Source of the DNA: Mucidula mucida
Taxonomy: Eukaryota; Basidiomycota; Agaricomycetes; Agaricales; Physalacriaceae
Assembly (NCBI GenBank): GCA_015501055.1
Contig: JADNYV010000001.1
Location: forward strand, 62,001-126,000
Direction of reading: 5' to 3'
DNA length: 64,000 nucleotides
In this document: one piece after another, positions 1 through 12,927 of the stretch
Layout of the letters: each line of letters begins with the position of its first letter
How positions within the stretch are numbered: the first letter of the stretch is position 1
Made by a program: the position numbers and the translations under genes
Notes under the pieces: generated by a model
The model's input: only the letters and a program-made list of their open reading frames with translations
What the model was told of the DNA's origin: nothing
Database searches by the model: none

Positions 1-139
1 TCTGATTTGACAGTTGATCATACGCGTACTGCCTCTTCGATGAGATGATGAATGCTGATCATGGTGGTGTGGTACTTAAGTGCCATCGGAAGTTGAGATG
101 GGCATTCTGGTTGTCCGTTGACAGGCAGTTTTACTGGGG

Positions 140-976
140 ATGTCGCCGTCGCTTCACGATGTGCGCGCCTTGACAGGCGAGGCTACACAGTTGTCTCCGA
201 CGAGTCTGGCAATCATTCTTTCCATAATTGGAGTGCTCCTTCTCGGAGGTGTGTCCGTTCTCTCTCACGGATTGAAATGCTCGGATCTGACGGCTGGGAA
301 AATAGGACTTTTGTGGTGGTGGGCCATGACGCGCCCGAGTAGGAGACAAGTCATGGCTGGGTACATTGACGGGGACGACGTTGAGTCGTTTGCTGCTCTC
401 AATGAGAAGCGCGATTCTCTCTCTGCCACGGTTGGCGGGAGCGGGCGGTGGGTTCCGCAGGTGCCTACTCAGCCTACCATGTCAACGACAAAGTGGGCAC
501 CGACTCGGAGCCTCACGTCGTCTACGATTGCAGAAATCAGGACCCCGCCTCCGTCCTATGTGTTCTTCGTGGCGAATGCCACCACGGATTTAGGATCGCC
601 GCTATTTGACCCGCCTCCAGAGGCAAGGCAGTCGGTCCTCAATATCTCTCCAGCTCGAAATTCCACGTCTCGTCGTTCTGATCCTTCACTGAATCAGGAC
701 GACATCCGGAGCCATTCCGCGCCACACAGTTTACCGCGTCTTATGACAGCCATTACTATTTTCACGCCAACGCATGATGATGAGCTCCCCATTGCAGTTG
801 GGGATGTCGTCCATCTGTTGTTGGAATTCGCAGATGGGTGGTGTCTCGTCCAAGAGGTCGGGGGTAAAGACGCGCGAAAGGGCGTTGTTCCCCGGCTCTG
901 TTTATCCGAGCACCATAGCATCACTAGCCCGGAGAAAGCGGCCAGCTCACAGCACAGTCGAGCCGGCTGCATATGA
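140..976 (+). CDS. SH3-domain protein with one transmembrane segment
   Basis: A single open frame of 278 codons. Residues about 20-44 form a hydrophobic stretch (LAIILSIIGVLLLGG core), consistent with one membrane span. A long polar, Ser/Pro-rich linker follows. Residues about 200-258 look like an SH3 domain: a hydrophobic strand with a TPTHDDEL acidic RT-loop, then GDVV, then ADGWCLV (the conserved W of the ligand groove), then KGVVPRLCL (the G-x-V-P end motif). This architecture resembles fungal Fus1/Sho1-type membrane SH3 proteins, which act in cell fusion or osmosensing at the plasma membrane; the similarity is one of layout and does not prove orthology. An upstream exon near the window edge cannot be excluded. 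It ends about 190 bp before the palindrome. Confidence 0.6.
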   Translation: MSPSLHDVRALTGEATQLSPTSLAIILSIIGVLLLGGVSVLSHGLKCSDLTAGKIGLLWWWAMTRPSRRQVMAGYIDGDDVESFAALNEKRDSLSATVGGSGRWVPQVPTQPTMSTTKWAPTRSLTSSTIAEIRTPPPSYVFFVANATTDLGSPLFDPPPEARQSVLNISPARNSTSRRSDPSLNQDDIRSHSAPHSLPRLMTAITIFTPTHDDELPIAVGDVVHLLLEFADGWCLVQEVGGKDARKGVVPRLCLSEHHSITSPEKAASSQHSRAGCI

Positions 977-1206
977 TGACAGTCTTCCTCTCCTTTCACA
1001 TCTCACACTCCTTATTTATGGATCTCTTGAAGCATCTTGTGACTTGACATTGCCTTAACACCCTTGGCTCGAAGCCCGATTGTTTGCTGACGTTGATGCG
1101 TCCCAGACCTGGACCGCGTTGACCGCAACCTTGTATTAGCACCCGATTGAAGAGTAGCGTTTTCATAGTGCATTTCATTGTAAGAATGAATGAATGCGAG
1201 AAGATT

Positions 1207-1309
1207 AACTCTCAGGAAGTATGGCTTTCCGTCGGTACTTGTCTTAGTCCCGGAGCCACTGCATAGGAATCAGTTGGGAACAAGTGTTTGTGGCGGGACG
1301 TGACATGAA
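1207..1309 (-). pseudogene. PAM17 3'-end fragment (left arm)
   Basis: On the minus strand, 1260-1207 is a 54-bp segment matching the last exon of PAM17 (3390-3337): same length, and it reads WLRD, stop, DKYRRKAILPES, stop. A CAA-to-TAA type change produces the internal stop. Preceding bases 1309-1261 resemble PAM17 intron 5 and end in an AG acceptor. Only the last intron, exon and 3' flank are present, so this is a truncated, nonfunctional copy. Confidence 0.75.
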
Positions 1310-1613
1310 AGTAAGAGAAATATACAATGAGAGTTTTGTGTATGCAAAGCGTGGGAAGCCTGTAAGTGGCGCAGCGCGCGAGATGATAAACAACATTGAT
1401 TATCAGGCAAAAAGGCTCAAAGCTCTTATAGACTCAGAGCAAAACTACTGGAATATTAAGGCCTCTTGTCACCCTGCGACCATGAACTCTGCCAACAAAT
1501 CGTACGCGACCGGATAACGATATGCCTTCAGCGATGAGAAGTGCCTGTGCCTGAAAGAGCTCATTCACGGCACTGAGGTCTACCTCATTGAGATTACACC
1601 AGAAGTGGAGCTC
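1305..1613 (+). pseudogene. Unrecognised coding remnant in left palindrome arm
   Basis: From the ATG at 1305 the frame reads a lysine/glutamate-rich peptide beginning MKVREIYNESFVYAKRG, up to a TAA at 1515-1517. The same frame then continues immediately with protein-like sequence (YAFSDEKCLCLKELIHGTEV) to the palindrome centre. This suggests one coding sequence with an internal stop, or a two-exon remnant. An identical mirrored copy lies at 1625-1933 on the minus strand. I do not recognise the family. Confidence 0.3.
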
Positions 1614-1928
1614 CTTACCGTAAGGAGCTCCACTTCTGGTGTAATCTCAATGAGGTAGACCTCAGTGCCGTGAATGAGCTCTTTCAGGCACAGGCACTTC
1701 TCATCGCTGAAGGCATATCGTTATCCGGTCGCGTACGATTTGTTGGCAGAGTTCATGGTCGCAGGGTGACAAGAGGCCTTAATATTCCAGTAGTTTTGCT
1801 CTGAGTCTATAAGAGCTTTGAGCCTTTTTGCCTGATAATCAATGTTGTTTATCATCTCGCGCGCTGCGCCACTTACAGGCTTCCCACGCTTTGCATACAC
1901 AAAACTCTCATTGTATATTTCTCTTACT

Positions 1929-2031
1929 TTCATGTCACGTCCCGCCACAAACACTTGTTCCCAACTGATTCCTATGCAGTGGCTCCGGGACTAAGACAAG
2001 TACCGACGGAAAGCCATACTTCCTGAGAGTT
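1929..2031 (+). pseudogene. PAM17 3'-end fragment (right arm)
   Basis: This is the exact mirror of the fragment at 1207-1309, read on the plus strand inside the right palindrome arm. It contains the same internal stop in the WLRD-x-DKYRRKA segment. Confidence 0.75.
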
Positions 2032-2059
2032 AATCTTCTCGCATTCATTCATTCTTACA

Positions 2060-3104
2060 ATGAAATGCAGTGTTACCTCCCTCTACGTTCAGCTCATCTC
2101 CTCCAACATCGCTGTTACTGGTATCGCTCAGGCAGGCTTTGATGGATCAACAGACACAGACGGTCCCTTCTACCACGATTTTCTGCCTGCCGTCTTGGAA
2201 TGCTTGACTCACCACGCCCCAACAATAATCTCGAACCATGACGGACGTCCCCTGACGTTCGCCTCTACGTCCCGCCCACCGACCGTACCACAAGGCTGGT
2301 TCGCGATGGATAAAAGCGAGCGGCTCGAGGACGCGCCCCCCCCCTCTTCATTAACTACGATATTATCAAGATTTACCTTGAGACTGTCGCATTATCTAGC
2401 CGTGAGGACCCTAAAGCGATGTGAGTATGGTATTTTCATTCAATTGTATCGCTCATTGTGATTAGCGGCCTCTACACCATCCTCCTTATCACCCTTTTCC
2501 GTGGGCTTGCTCATTATACACGGTCAATGCTTGGCTCAGAGCCGACACCCGAAATACGCCATGGAGTTTGCGACCCGAAGGTGGCGGACTCAGTGTCGAG
2601 GGGGCAGGGAGGATTTTATGCAGAAGCTGAGGCGTTCGAATTGATCCCATATATTCGGGAAGCGGAACGACATTCAACGATCTGGTCGGTGTGTCTTTCA
2701 CAATTCGAGATGGTGGAGTGCATTATTTCTCTTGTAAGTCCTGCTTGCTATCATTATTCAGCATGCTGACGACTATTTTTGAAGTAAATGGAGATGTGTC
2801 TTTCCTTCAGCGCTTCATCGCAGTCAAATGGGCGGGCATTCGCAAGGATTTAGGGACTTATGGGTCGCGCCAGCGCCCATTTGGGCCAGCATTCGCTGCA
2901 TGCGGCGCAGGTTACCCTGAGCCTATAAGGTATACTACTGAACCTTCAACCACCTTGAGGGAAGGTTTAGGCCTTACCTTCAAACGACCGGCCAATGAGA
3001 CGGAACGCGAACACCTTCAAGAGGCTGCTGCTGTCTTCGGACAGCCGGTCACCTTGTTATATGGCGGGGAAAGTGGAAGGGTTGTTTCCTTGAGAAACCA
3101 CTGA
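2060..3104 (+). pseudogene. Decayed copy of HExxH-bearing family (paralog of 21483-22240)
   Basis: Protein-like blocks align with the minus-strand gene at 21483-22240. Exon-like 2340-2420 (FINYDIIKIYLETV) is followed by a 45-bp GT..AG intron (2421-2465), then a block whose RGLAHYTRSMLGSEP corresponds to HELVHYIRLMTGSQP in the paralog. The next block (SFTIRDG) is in another frame, so a frameshift lies near 2655-2670. A second intron at about 2730-2784 sits where the paralog has one. The C-terminal block FGPAFAACGAGYPEP matches FGPAFVARSAMSPEP. A run of eight C near 2338 may be a further frame break. The HExxH signature is lost (HE replaced by RG), and its 5' end abuts the palindrome. I infer a pseudogene. 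Confidence 0.65.
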
Positions 3105-3336
3105 ATGTTGTGGTGATAAGACTTAGATTGTGTTGTAGATTAGATCAGAACTGCCTCGAAGCAGGTGTTTGTTAACAGGGAGACAATACAGCTCATCATT
3201 GTGTCTTCCTTCTTTCCACATCTCGCCCTCTTGATTGATACCGAACCTTTGATTCTAAGTTTGAAGCAGAGATGGGATCTTTTTTGAAAAGCAGTAGTGT
3301 TTTACATATTCCTTGAAATAGAGGGATACAGAAAGA

Positions 3337-4139
3337 TTAAGACTCAGGCAGTATGGCCTTCCGTCTGTACTTTCCTTGGTCCCGAAGCCACTGTATAGAA
3401 ATCAGATGGAAACAAATGTGTTTGACGGAACGCGCTTACTAGGCGGTACTCATGCAAAGAGCCGATTTTTTCACCTGAGGCACATTGGTAATAAGTATGC
3501 ATGGTACACGCGTATGCCTGGATTCAGCCTACCGTAATAATCGGGAGGAGGAGTCATACTCGCGAGAGAAGCATCAACACGGTGCTTTGCCACCCGTTTG
3601 AAGAACTCTGCATCACGCGAGTCGAAGCGTTCGATGTGACTGCTCTTCGCCAAGCGCCACGCGGCTCCGCCTGCAGTAGGTGCGACCATGAAACCGACGA
3701 CTATTGAACGTTAGGGAATTTGACGAAAACACGAGGAGATGGACACGCACGCATGCACAAGGCGGTAGACGCGCCGTAAAACATAAAAGGGTCAATGCCC
3801 TGGATAAAGTCAATAAAATGCGAACAAAAGACAAATTGCGCACCATGATGGGTTTCGTCGGGTCTGTGTCGAGGGATCCAAAGTAGGCGGCGCCGCCAAA
3901 CAAGCCTAGTAGAGTCCCTGGAACAGTTGCAACCTGCGACATGGCTGTTGGAAAAGCTCATAAGGGATGAAATGAGCACACACTGTCTGCCAGCGATGTC
4001 TGCTTTTCCGCATTGCAAGGTATTCCGACCACGGTAAAGGCTGGCTAGCATTCGTAGAGTTGAATCGTACGGTTCCCCTTATAGGTAACGATGTCCGCCG
4101 TACAGACGAAATGAGCCGTCTGGATATACAGCGCTCCAT
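3337..4139 (-). CDS. PAM17: PAM17, subunit of the mitochondrial presequence translocase-associated motor
   Basis: Six exons give 183 residues: 4139-3984, 3933-3844, 3799-3751, 3700-3533, 3474-3440 and 3390-3337, with introns of 44-58 bp and clean GT..AG borders in consistent phase. The N-terminus (MERCISRRLISSVRRTS, then RFNST) is an arginine-rich matrix-targeting presequence. The body carries family hallmarks: WSEYLAMR, GGAAYFGSLDTDPTKPIMG, FYG, VAPTAGGAAWRL, PPPDYYGEKIGSLHEYR and a WLRDQGKYRRKA end. Two hydrophobic stretches fit the known two membrane spans of Pam17 in the inner membrane, where it supports the TIM23-associated import motor. Length matches the yeast protein (about 200 aa). 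The start at 4139 was chosen because upstream residues lack targeting character. Its 3' end has a diverged copy in both palindrome arms. Confidence 0.93.
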
Positions 4140-4359
4140 GTCGACGCGTCGACTTTTTCGGGTGGTGGTCGAAAGTAGACAGCGGTGCACAGCCACTGAT
4201 GCCTCCTTGACCTTCTTCCACCAAGTCATCCTCTTCGCGCTTCCGCTGGTACTGTTCAGTGGATTGTCTACCGGGATCTCTATGCCCATTCACTCTGCCT
4301 GAATTCATTATGCTCTTCACACTGCAGGGAATCTCAAAATAGACTCAAATTTCACTCCC
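4140..4359. promoter_or_regulatory. Divergent intergenic region, PAM17 / SNF2 gene
   Basis: About 220 bp separate the start codons of two divergently transcribed genes, so both promoters must lie here or overlap the 5' ends. No clear TATA box or repeated operator was seen. Confidence 0.4.
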
Positions 4360-7300
4360 ATGGCCATCTCCTGCCCCAGCTGCCAGTGCTGTGATACTTG
4401 CTGTGCCCTTGGCGCTGCTCGCGCGAGCACTTCTACCGGCCTAAACTCTCTAAAGAACTTGCTCCCCATCGGAGCTTTGACGATCCAACTCCCCCATGGG
4501 TTCTCCATACCTTGTTCACATGCACATGCAGAAGACGACTGGCACGGACTTGGTGTTAATGAGATCCGCTCATTCACTTCTTTGGGCCACGATGACAACT
4601 CTATACTCGCTGAAATCGGCTTTCTGATGGAGAACGAATTCATCGTAGCGACATACCGTTCCTCCAACACCCGAATGTTATTGAGGATCTACTTGGTACC
4701 TTACGATTTGCCTGGCATGGGAGGCCGGCTGAAATGCAGGAAAAAACATGTTGTATCTCGTGCTCGTCGTGCTCTTTCCGTCCTTATGCTAAAGGTTCAA
4801 GCCAGCGATTGGCAAGGTCCACTTCCTGCAACTCCTGTATTTTCATTTGACAAGGTACGCCCTTACCACCGGTACTTGAACAAATAAGGTTGACCTACTT
4901 TCAGGATAATCGAACTCTTTCTGAAATATATAGCGACCTACCATCGCCCAATATTCCGTCGCATCCCCCTGCCCATACAACCGTAGCCCGTCTACTAGAT
5001 TTCGAGGATAGTCTGGACGACCTCGGGTTATGGACCACACTTTACGTGTATCAGCGCCAGTCCATCGCAGCTATGCTGATGAGGGAAACATCTCAGGAAC
5101 TGCTCCCTGATCCACTGTATATTGAATTGACAGCGTTAAATTCACACGCCTTCTACTTTCAGCCTAGCACGATGGAAGTGTTGCTGGAACAGCCATATGT
5201 TTCAACATGCTCTGGTGGTATTCTCTGTGAAGAGCTAGGTGAATAATTTCCCACTTGGTCAAGCATATGTCTGACCTTTTGTGCAGGGACTGGCAAAACG
5301 GTCATGACATTGGGTCTCATTCTGGCCACCAGACAGACGTTATCGACACCCGAGGAATCAATCGCGAATCCGCAACGTTCGGTATTAACGCCGATATCAT
5401 TCACTTCATTCCCGTGTTATGTCGAAGACCGCGCGCGCCTTCTGCGCGGCAGGGCCGAGTCTAAAATACCTGTCGTACCGTCCTTTAAAGATGTTCTACT
5501 TCACCGTCTGGTAACATTTCCACACCGCACTCTACCGAATACTATGGCCACGAACTGTAGTACCTATGAACGTCACCAGGAACTCTTGGATAGAGTGCAA
5601 AGCACTCATCTCAATAGCCGCCTAAAAGAAAATCCTCCGTTCTATTATCACTATCCAGATGACGAGCCCAGTGACTTTGAACGTCTACAGCGCCGCGGGA
5701 AGGACCCATTACGAATGACTCGGATGTATCTCACGGTGGCGACATTGATTGTCGTACCGGTCAATTTACTCAGTCAATGGGAACGAGAAATTCACAAACA
5801 TTGCGAATATCCACTGAGGGTTCTTGTCGTGCGATCCAAGACCAAGCTTCCTGCCACCAGAGCCTTAGCCTCGGATTATGATGTAGGCAGATATCTTCTG
5901 TATTCTCGATGGTCTTACTCATTTTTTGTTCAGATAGTTTTGATGACCATTCCTCGTGTGTATCTTTTAGACTTGATGAAGACGACCTGACCCTACAATG
6001 TAGGATTTACTGCTGAACACAGCGTAGCAACTATTGTCCGCCCTTCTCGAAAGCGAAAACAATGTCATTGTCGTACCTTCCTCGAGACGGGAATACCAGA
6101 CTGCAGTTGTGTAGAACGTGGTGTCTCCCCGCTTACGGAGATTCGATGGAAGCGTTTAGTCGTCGACGAAGGTCACGTCTCAGCATTCACAAATACGCTT
6201 TTGACGCCGTTCGTCAAAACGCTCAGTGTTGAGCATCGATGGATCGTCACTGGAACGCCTACCACTAATCTACTCGGGCTTGGATTCGGAGCGAGCAGTA
6301 CCGAGGAGCTTGAGGAGCAGTTGCAGACACCCTTCGAAAGCGCCGAGGACGAAAGCGGCGGAAAAGTACGGAAATGGACCAACTACGATCGAGAGGACCT
6401 TCGCAAACTCGGCAGCATGATTTCAAACTTCATTGGTGTTCGACACTTTGCTGCCAACCCTAATCTTTTTAATTCACACGTCGTTGATGCGTTACTGAAT
6501 GTCAAGGGTGTTGGACCTCTTCCTGGTTCAAAAGAGGTGTTGAAGCAGGTGATGAGCTTTGTCATGATTCGACACCGGTAAGAGGGTTCGTCTTGTTGGC
6601 TTAGCGTAGAAAGCTCATACTCTGTACAGAGTCGAAGATGTCGAAAAAGACATTGTACTGCCGTCTATAACTCAAGAGTCGGTCTTTCTGGACCTGGATC
6701 CGCTGGCGATTAAATCGTACAACGCACTACAAGCTGGCATCGTCATCAACGCCGTTGATTCGGAGAGAAAAGATCAAGTGGGTCTTTCTCTTTTTGCTGT
6801 ATCGCCGATTGTCTGACCGTGCACAGGATTATCTGTTCCATCCTGCTGTAAGTTTTATTGCGATGATAAACATGTAGCTTTCTTTGACTTTTCGTACCAT
6901 ACAGAACGCAGTTTCTCTACAAGGCACAGTCGAAAACATGACACAGTACATTCCATTTCACCGAAGCTTATATGCAGTCTCATTGTTTCTTGTAGGGCCT
7001 TGTTTTGGGCAACTGATGAGGGACTCTACAATTCTCAGGAAATTCTTCGAACCTCGCATGAGCATGTACAAAGGGCGAAAGACCGCGGCGCCTCGCAGGA
7101 AGACCATCATCTCTTAGAGGAAGCAATTGCTCACTTGTTCGTCAATGCTTGATCTCTCTGTGTAACTGCTAGTCTCACATTTATTTAGGCGTACTGCTTA
7201 TACCGATCCCCTGTGGCGCAGCATTCACGCGCACGAAGGCGACGTTCCCTATCGAGTTACCAAAATGTCTGACATCATATTCAACGCATGGTCACGGACG

Positions 7301-8657
7301 ACTTTCCCCGACACAGAGACAAAGGACCGGTTCATTCACGGAGATCGGCTTATCGCTTTCAGAGACTCCATCGTTCGGTATCCTCTGTCTCCCGCCTCCC
7401 GCCTTCTTGAGATTGCTTCTGCTCTGACGGAGAGAGACGGGGCTCAGCGAAAGGTCTTTGACGAAATAACGAAGAAGCAGGATGCTAAAAAGCGGAGGCA
7501 GACTCAAGTGACGGCGAGTGCTAAGAAGACGGCTTCGCCGGAGATGATTCAGGATATGAAGAAGGAGCTGGATGCTGCGCTCAAGCGCCTGGAGCATCTG
7601 GAGACGCATGAGGAGGAGATACCGTCGGATCCTACATCGTTCGGGAGCCTTCGTACGGAGCTTGCTTCTGGGACGTTGGTGACTGTTTCTCCCCATCGGA
7701 ATATCCATGTTGGCTCTTCCCCGTCGAGCAAGCTTAATTACATAATTAATGAGGTTTGTGGTCGCTTTCTCGTTTTGGTGGCCTTCTCTGACCATACTGT
7801 TTAGGTCTTGAAATATGCTGCGACCGAGAAATTCCTTATCTTTTCATCTTCTGTCTTGACTCTTGCGCTAGTGGGAGAAGCGTTAGAGCTACTTGGGATC
7901 AAGTTTTTGCGGTTTACAACAGTCGTCCCCGTTCATGTTCGTGAACAAACGGTGTTGACGTTCGAGACGTCGGAGAATTACCGCATCTTCTTGATGGAGC
8001 TGAAGCATGGTGCGCGAGGCTTGTAAGTCATGACATGCTGTTCTGACAAGTCGGCTCACTTTTTCGCAAGAAACCTCGTTTCGGCATCGAGAGTTATCTT
8101 TTGTGAGCCTGTTTGGCAAGCTGATGTTGAGAGTCAGGCTATAAAGCGGGTACATCGGATTGGCCAAAGTAAGCCGGTGTCAGGTGTGTCTCTTAAAAAG
8201 GTTTTTTTTCCGCCAGGCGCTTATGTAGTTACAGTGAAAACATTAGCCATTCGTGGTACCGCTGAGGAGAATATGCTTCATCGGCGGAAACTACTTCGGT
8301 CAGATACCCAGCAGAAGCTGCCACGGCTATTAGACGAAGCTGGGATGAGACATTATATCGAAGCAAGTATCTTCACTACATTATTCTAGCCTCGGTACTC
8401 ATACTTGTCCTCGTTTTCAGCATCCCCGGTTCATTCGCGAGCCTCCGCAAATCTTACCGCAAGTTGATTTTCAGCTTTTCAACATTTCACAGCGTATCCA
8501 GCAGGAAGAGGAAGAAGAGGAAGAGGAGGAGATATCTATGACGGTCGATGTTCCGGCACCATCGCCTCGGAAGAGAGTTAGAGTGCTGGATCCAGTGGTG
8601 CAAAAGAGCGAGTCTCCGCCGAAGAAAAAGAAGTCTGCTGTGCGTTTTGCAGATTGA
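4360..8657 (+). CDS. SNF2-family ATPase/helicase, Rad5/SHPRH-like
   Basis: A long gene with roughly a dozen short introns. Motifs appear in SNF2 order. An N-terminal region ends in [16 protein letters not shown] (Q-motif-like). The Walker [15 protein letters not shown] follows at about 5288-5325. [16 protein letters not shown] is motif Ia. A Cys/His patch ([16 protein letters not shown]) precedes KRLVVDEGH (DEGH box, about 6154-6180), then WIVTGTPT (motif III) and [10 protein letters not shown]. After an Arg/Lys-rich coiled segment come KFLIFSS (motif IV area) and [13 protein letters not shown] (motif VI, about 8140-8180). The acidic tail ends in a basic KKKK patch, likely nuclear. Such proteins remodel DNA-protein complexes, often in damage tolerance; no RING finger was identified, so a Rad5-type ubiquitin ligase role is not supported. 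Splicing 5949 to 6003 places RFTAEHS in frame. The start is uncertain. Confidence 0.82.
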
Positions 8658-9328
8658 TGGGTCACTGTTGTATCATTATTCTATGTACCTGTATGTGTAT
8701 TGTTTGTGTAGTCAAAGCTTCTGGGACAGTTCCAGGCGAATGCGTGTTCTTGTCATCATCGCAGCATTCGTGTTGGAGTATGACGGTGAAGGATCAACTT
8801 CATGCATAGACTTCTAGGTGTGGTCTATTACACATGGAGGCACGGGTATTCGCAGTAAACTGGAATTGTTGAGTATATCAAACGTGCGCTACACCTGCTG
8901 ATTCTTGTGATAATTACGGAAGGGCGTTTCTGGGGGATGATGGATAATGATACTAAGAGGTAGCATGAGGCTCTCGGGGAGAACATCAGCTAGAATTCCT
9001 TCCCGAGCGGACCGTGAGCGTCATCTGTCAGTGAGTAGACGGGGATAGGTAGCGTTCCATACGGTACGACACCGCAATGATGATAGACCCAGAGCAAGAG
9101 TACAAAGCATAGAACAGCGTCGGCAGACTAATCAGCAGGAAGAATGCCGAGATGGGCAAGAGAGCGACCGAGAGGCTCCTGGGCAATGAAACAGCAGTGA
9201 AAGCTCCGAACAACGAGTGATCGATGCTGTCCCGACCGGCCCCTTTGCAACCAAATTGAGCGTGTGCTGATCAGATAAAAAGACTCTTGCTCTATACCAC
9301 ACGCTTTCCAATTTCTCATTTCACACCC
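8658..9328. other. Intergenic, SNF2 gene to GALE
   Basis: About 670 bp holding the 3' flank of the SNF2 gene and the GALE promoter. Short open frames on the minus strand (9028-9319) show no domain, intron pattern or repeat and are not supported as genes. Confidence 0.5.
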
Positions 9329-10855
<1,527 letters not shown>

Positions 10856-11748
10856 GGCCTCTGCGGACTTGGAATTGGACATAGAAAAGAAGACAAGACA
10901 ACAATGTAATGTTTACCTACCTTTTTGTGTACATGTCGCCCTCTCCCCCTTCCCCGATCTATATTCAATGTATCACTGGATAGATCTCTCTACTCTTACA
11001 CACCTACCTACCTACCTGTTACCTTTACTAAACGACGAGGCGTGTTGATGGACCTTTACAATATAATTCGTTTGCTGCTTTCGTGGTACTTATAGATATT
11101 TAACGTTGTGAATAGAATAGATTGATAGATTTGCATTTGTCTGTCTAGCTTTGTCGTGCTCGAATAGTGTCTGCTCCGCGAAGGTATTGCCCAATTTGGG
11201 TTGGTCCAAGTTTGAACTCCGCTCGGCGTCTGGCACGGCGACTGGGTGTACTGGTCTAGAGTAGACGTCGTGCTCAGGGGAGGCGATGGACAGATGTCTT
11301 GATGTCCACCCTTGACCACCACTCAGTACTTACTCAGCTTCAAGCTTCAAGGACGACGAGATCGAGGTTGGAAGCAATTTCGCCTCTTATCAGCTGAAGA
11401 GTCTGGCGTCCGCTGCATCGCGACTCCCGCCCATGCCAACGCTCGATGCTCGGTTTTCACGAATGTGGGATGCGCCACCAACCGCGGTATGCGGGAATTC
11501 AGCAATGTTCCTACAGGATATCTTGGCTCTTAGATAGGCGGATTGGGCGTTGTACGAAGGTTATTGGTGAGTCTCGTACCCAGTCTCGTAGTACAACGTC
11601 TCACGTGGGTTCAAAGTCAGCGCGTACGCGCTCGGCGCGCAATTTTGGTCTACGACGACGCTGGGGTGGGCTCTGGTGTTGAGCAAAAAGGGACGGAAAC
11701 CCCATTTCTTGCTTTCCCCCTACCAACACGGCCAACATCGAGCGGAAC
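10856..11748. other. Intergenic region, about 890 bp
   Basis: It contains the GALE 3' flank, AT-rich around 10990-11110, and the 5' flank of the next plus-strand gene. Short open frames on both strands have no recognisable domain. No tRNA, inverted-repeat element or LTR fragment was seen. Confidence 0.4.
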
Positions 11749-12573
11749 ATGGCCTCGTTCGAAATTATGGTTAGGCGCCCTTTGACGCCCGACGACGAAT
11801 TCATCCGTATGCCCCACATTCCTATCAGGAGGTGGGGACCGCGTCCCACAGTTGTTCCTAACGACGACGACGAGTACGATGACTTCGAGCTGGATTCCCC
11901 GCCACCATCTCCGGTCTCTCAGACCACCAACCATGGGGAAGCGTCCCAGCCTCGAATTCCCATTCTTCCCAGGACGCCCAGTCCATCCATTGACAAGATC
12001 TCAGCCCAGCGTGCCGCGCAATGGCAAAACTGGAGCTCCCACTACACTTGGACTCCGGACTACAGCTTCCAACAGCAGCTTGGTTGGCGCGTCATGCTTG
12101 GTGCAGATGGTCCGTATTCTTTCATTTACTCATCTAGGTATCCACTCATCGTTTCTAGCTATGGAGTATTTCTCCTTCGACAGCGTCGACCTGCTATCGT
12201 TGCCGTTCTACGCCATGGAGAATCCGTGCAATCCCACTATGCCCTGGCGCGCGTATCGCTGGGAGGACTTGGAACGCCTTGCCTGTCGCAAGGAAGCTGC
12301 CTTGCGCGGTGTCCCGCATGCTTTGGCACCCCCAGGCGACGAGACAGAGGAAGCAGTGATCGATGCTGGTCGGCCTCTATACAATGCTAGGTGGGTTTAG
12401 TAGTTGCATCCCTTTCATGCCCCAAGTTGATCATGAATCGCAGTCAGGAGTATCTCGCCGATAGATATAGGAAGGTGCAGCAAAAGAAATTGAGGGAAGG
12501 AGGCTTGATGCCTGGGGAGACGATTGAGAGGCAAAGCCCAGAGACGTTCAGGCTTGTCGCGAAGTGCATATAG
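11749..12573 (+). CDS. Lineage-type protein with XPA-C-like motif, copy 1
   Basis: Three exons. Exon 1 (11749 to about 12109) encodes a low-complexity acidic, Ser/Pro-rich leader and a short block with QRAAQWQNWSSHYTWTPD. Exon 2 (about 12163-12391) carries the core: EYFSFDSVDLLSLPFYAME, then NP, RAYRWEDLERLACRKEAALRG and PPGDETEEA. Exon 3 gives a basic coiled tail (QEYLADRYRKVQQKKL) to TAG at 12573. Two paralogs at 56864-57762 and 58048-59244 have the same core and the same intron before it. The core (F-x(n)-DL-x-x-LP-[FY], N, RxY, then an Arg/Lys helix) recalls the C-terminal motif of XPA-like DNA-binding repair proteins; that link is my inference. Function unknown. Confidence 0.6.
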
Positions 12574-12927
12574 GTGGTGCGACGTCCGTCTGTTGAGTAG
12601 TTTATCTTGCTATAATGTTTGTATCTTATCGTGCGTATGCTATTTCTTGGTCATTATCGTTTCGGTTCCGCCCAACCTCCGTACGCCCGACGATCAGTGA
12701 TACTCACGTGTCCGTATCTCGACTCGCGGTTTCGGGTTTGTCCAGTGTTTGTCCTGACTCCCAGTGGGAATTGTTGATTCTGACATTATCATGAGGTCAT
12801 CGATAAAACTTGCATGTTTGTGAGGCAAGGACATGGCCTCACGACAAGCTCTGGAAAGAGAAGTTCATTGGGATGAAGATTATTGCAGGTTTTTTGTAAT
12901 GAAGATTCTCTTGAGTCAACTGAGGAA
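12574..12927. other. Intergenic, 354 bp upstream of tRNA
   Basis: Holds the 3' flank of the preceding gene. I see no gene or repeat in it. Confidence 0.4.

Larger units (their letters stand above)
1169..2069. repeat. 901-bp perfect palindrome (450-bp arms, 1-nt spacer)
   Basis: Bases 1169-1618 are the reverse complement of 1620-2069. The symmetry axis is at 1619 (ctcctta-c-C-g-taaggag), so mirrored positions sum to 3238. The match holds to 1169/2069 and stops at 1168/2070 (g against g). No mismatch was seen where checked. Each arm has an outer part of about 140 bp resembling the 3' end of the nearby PAM17 gene, and an inner part encoding an unrecognised peptide. Such an arrangement is unstable in vivo and is also a classic assembly or library artefact. 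Confidence 0.95.
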
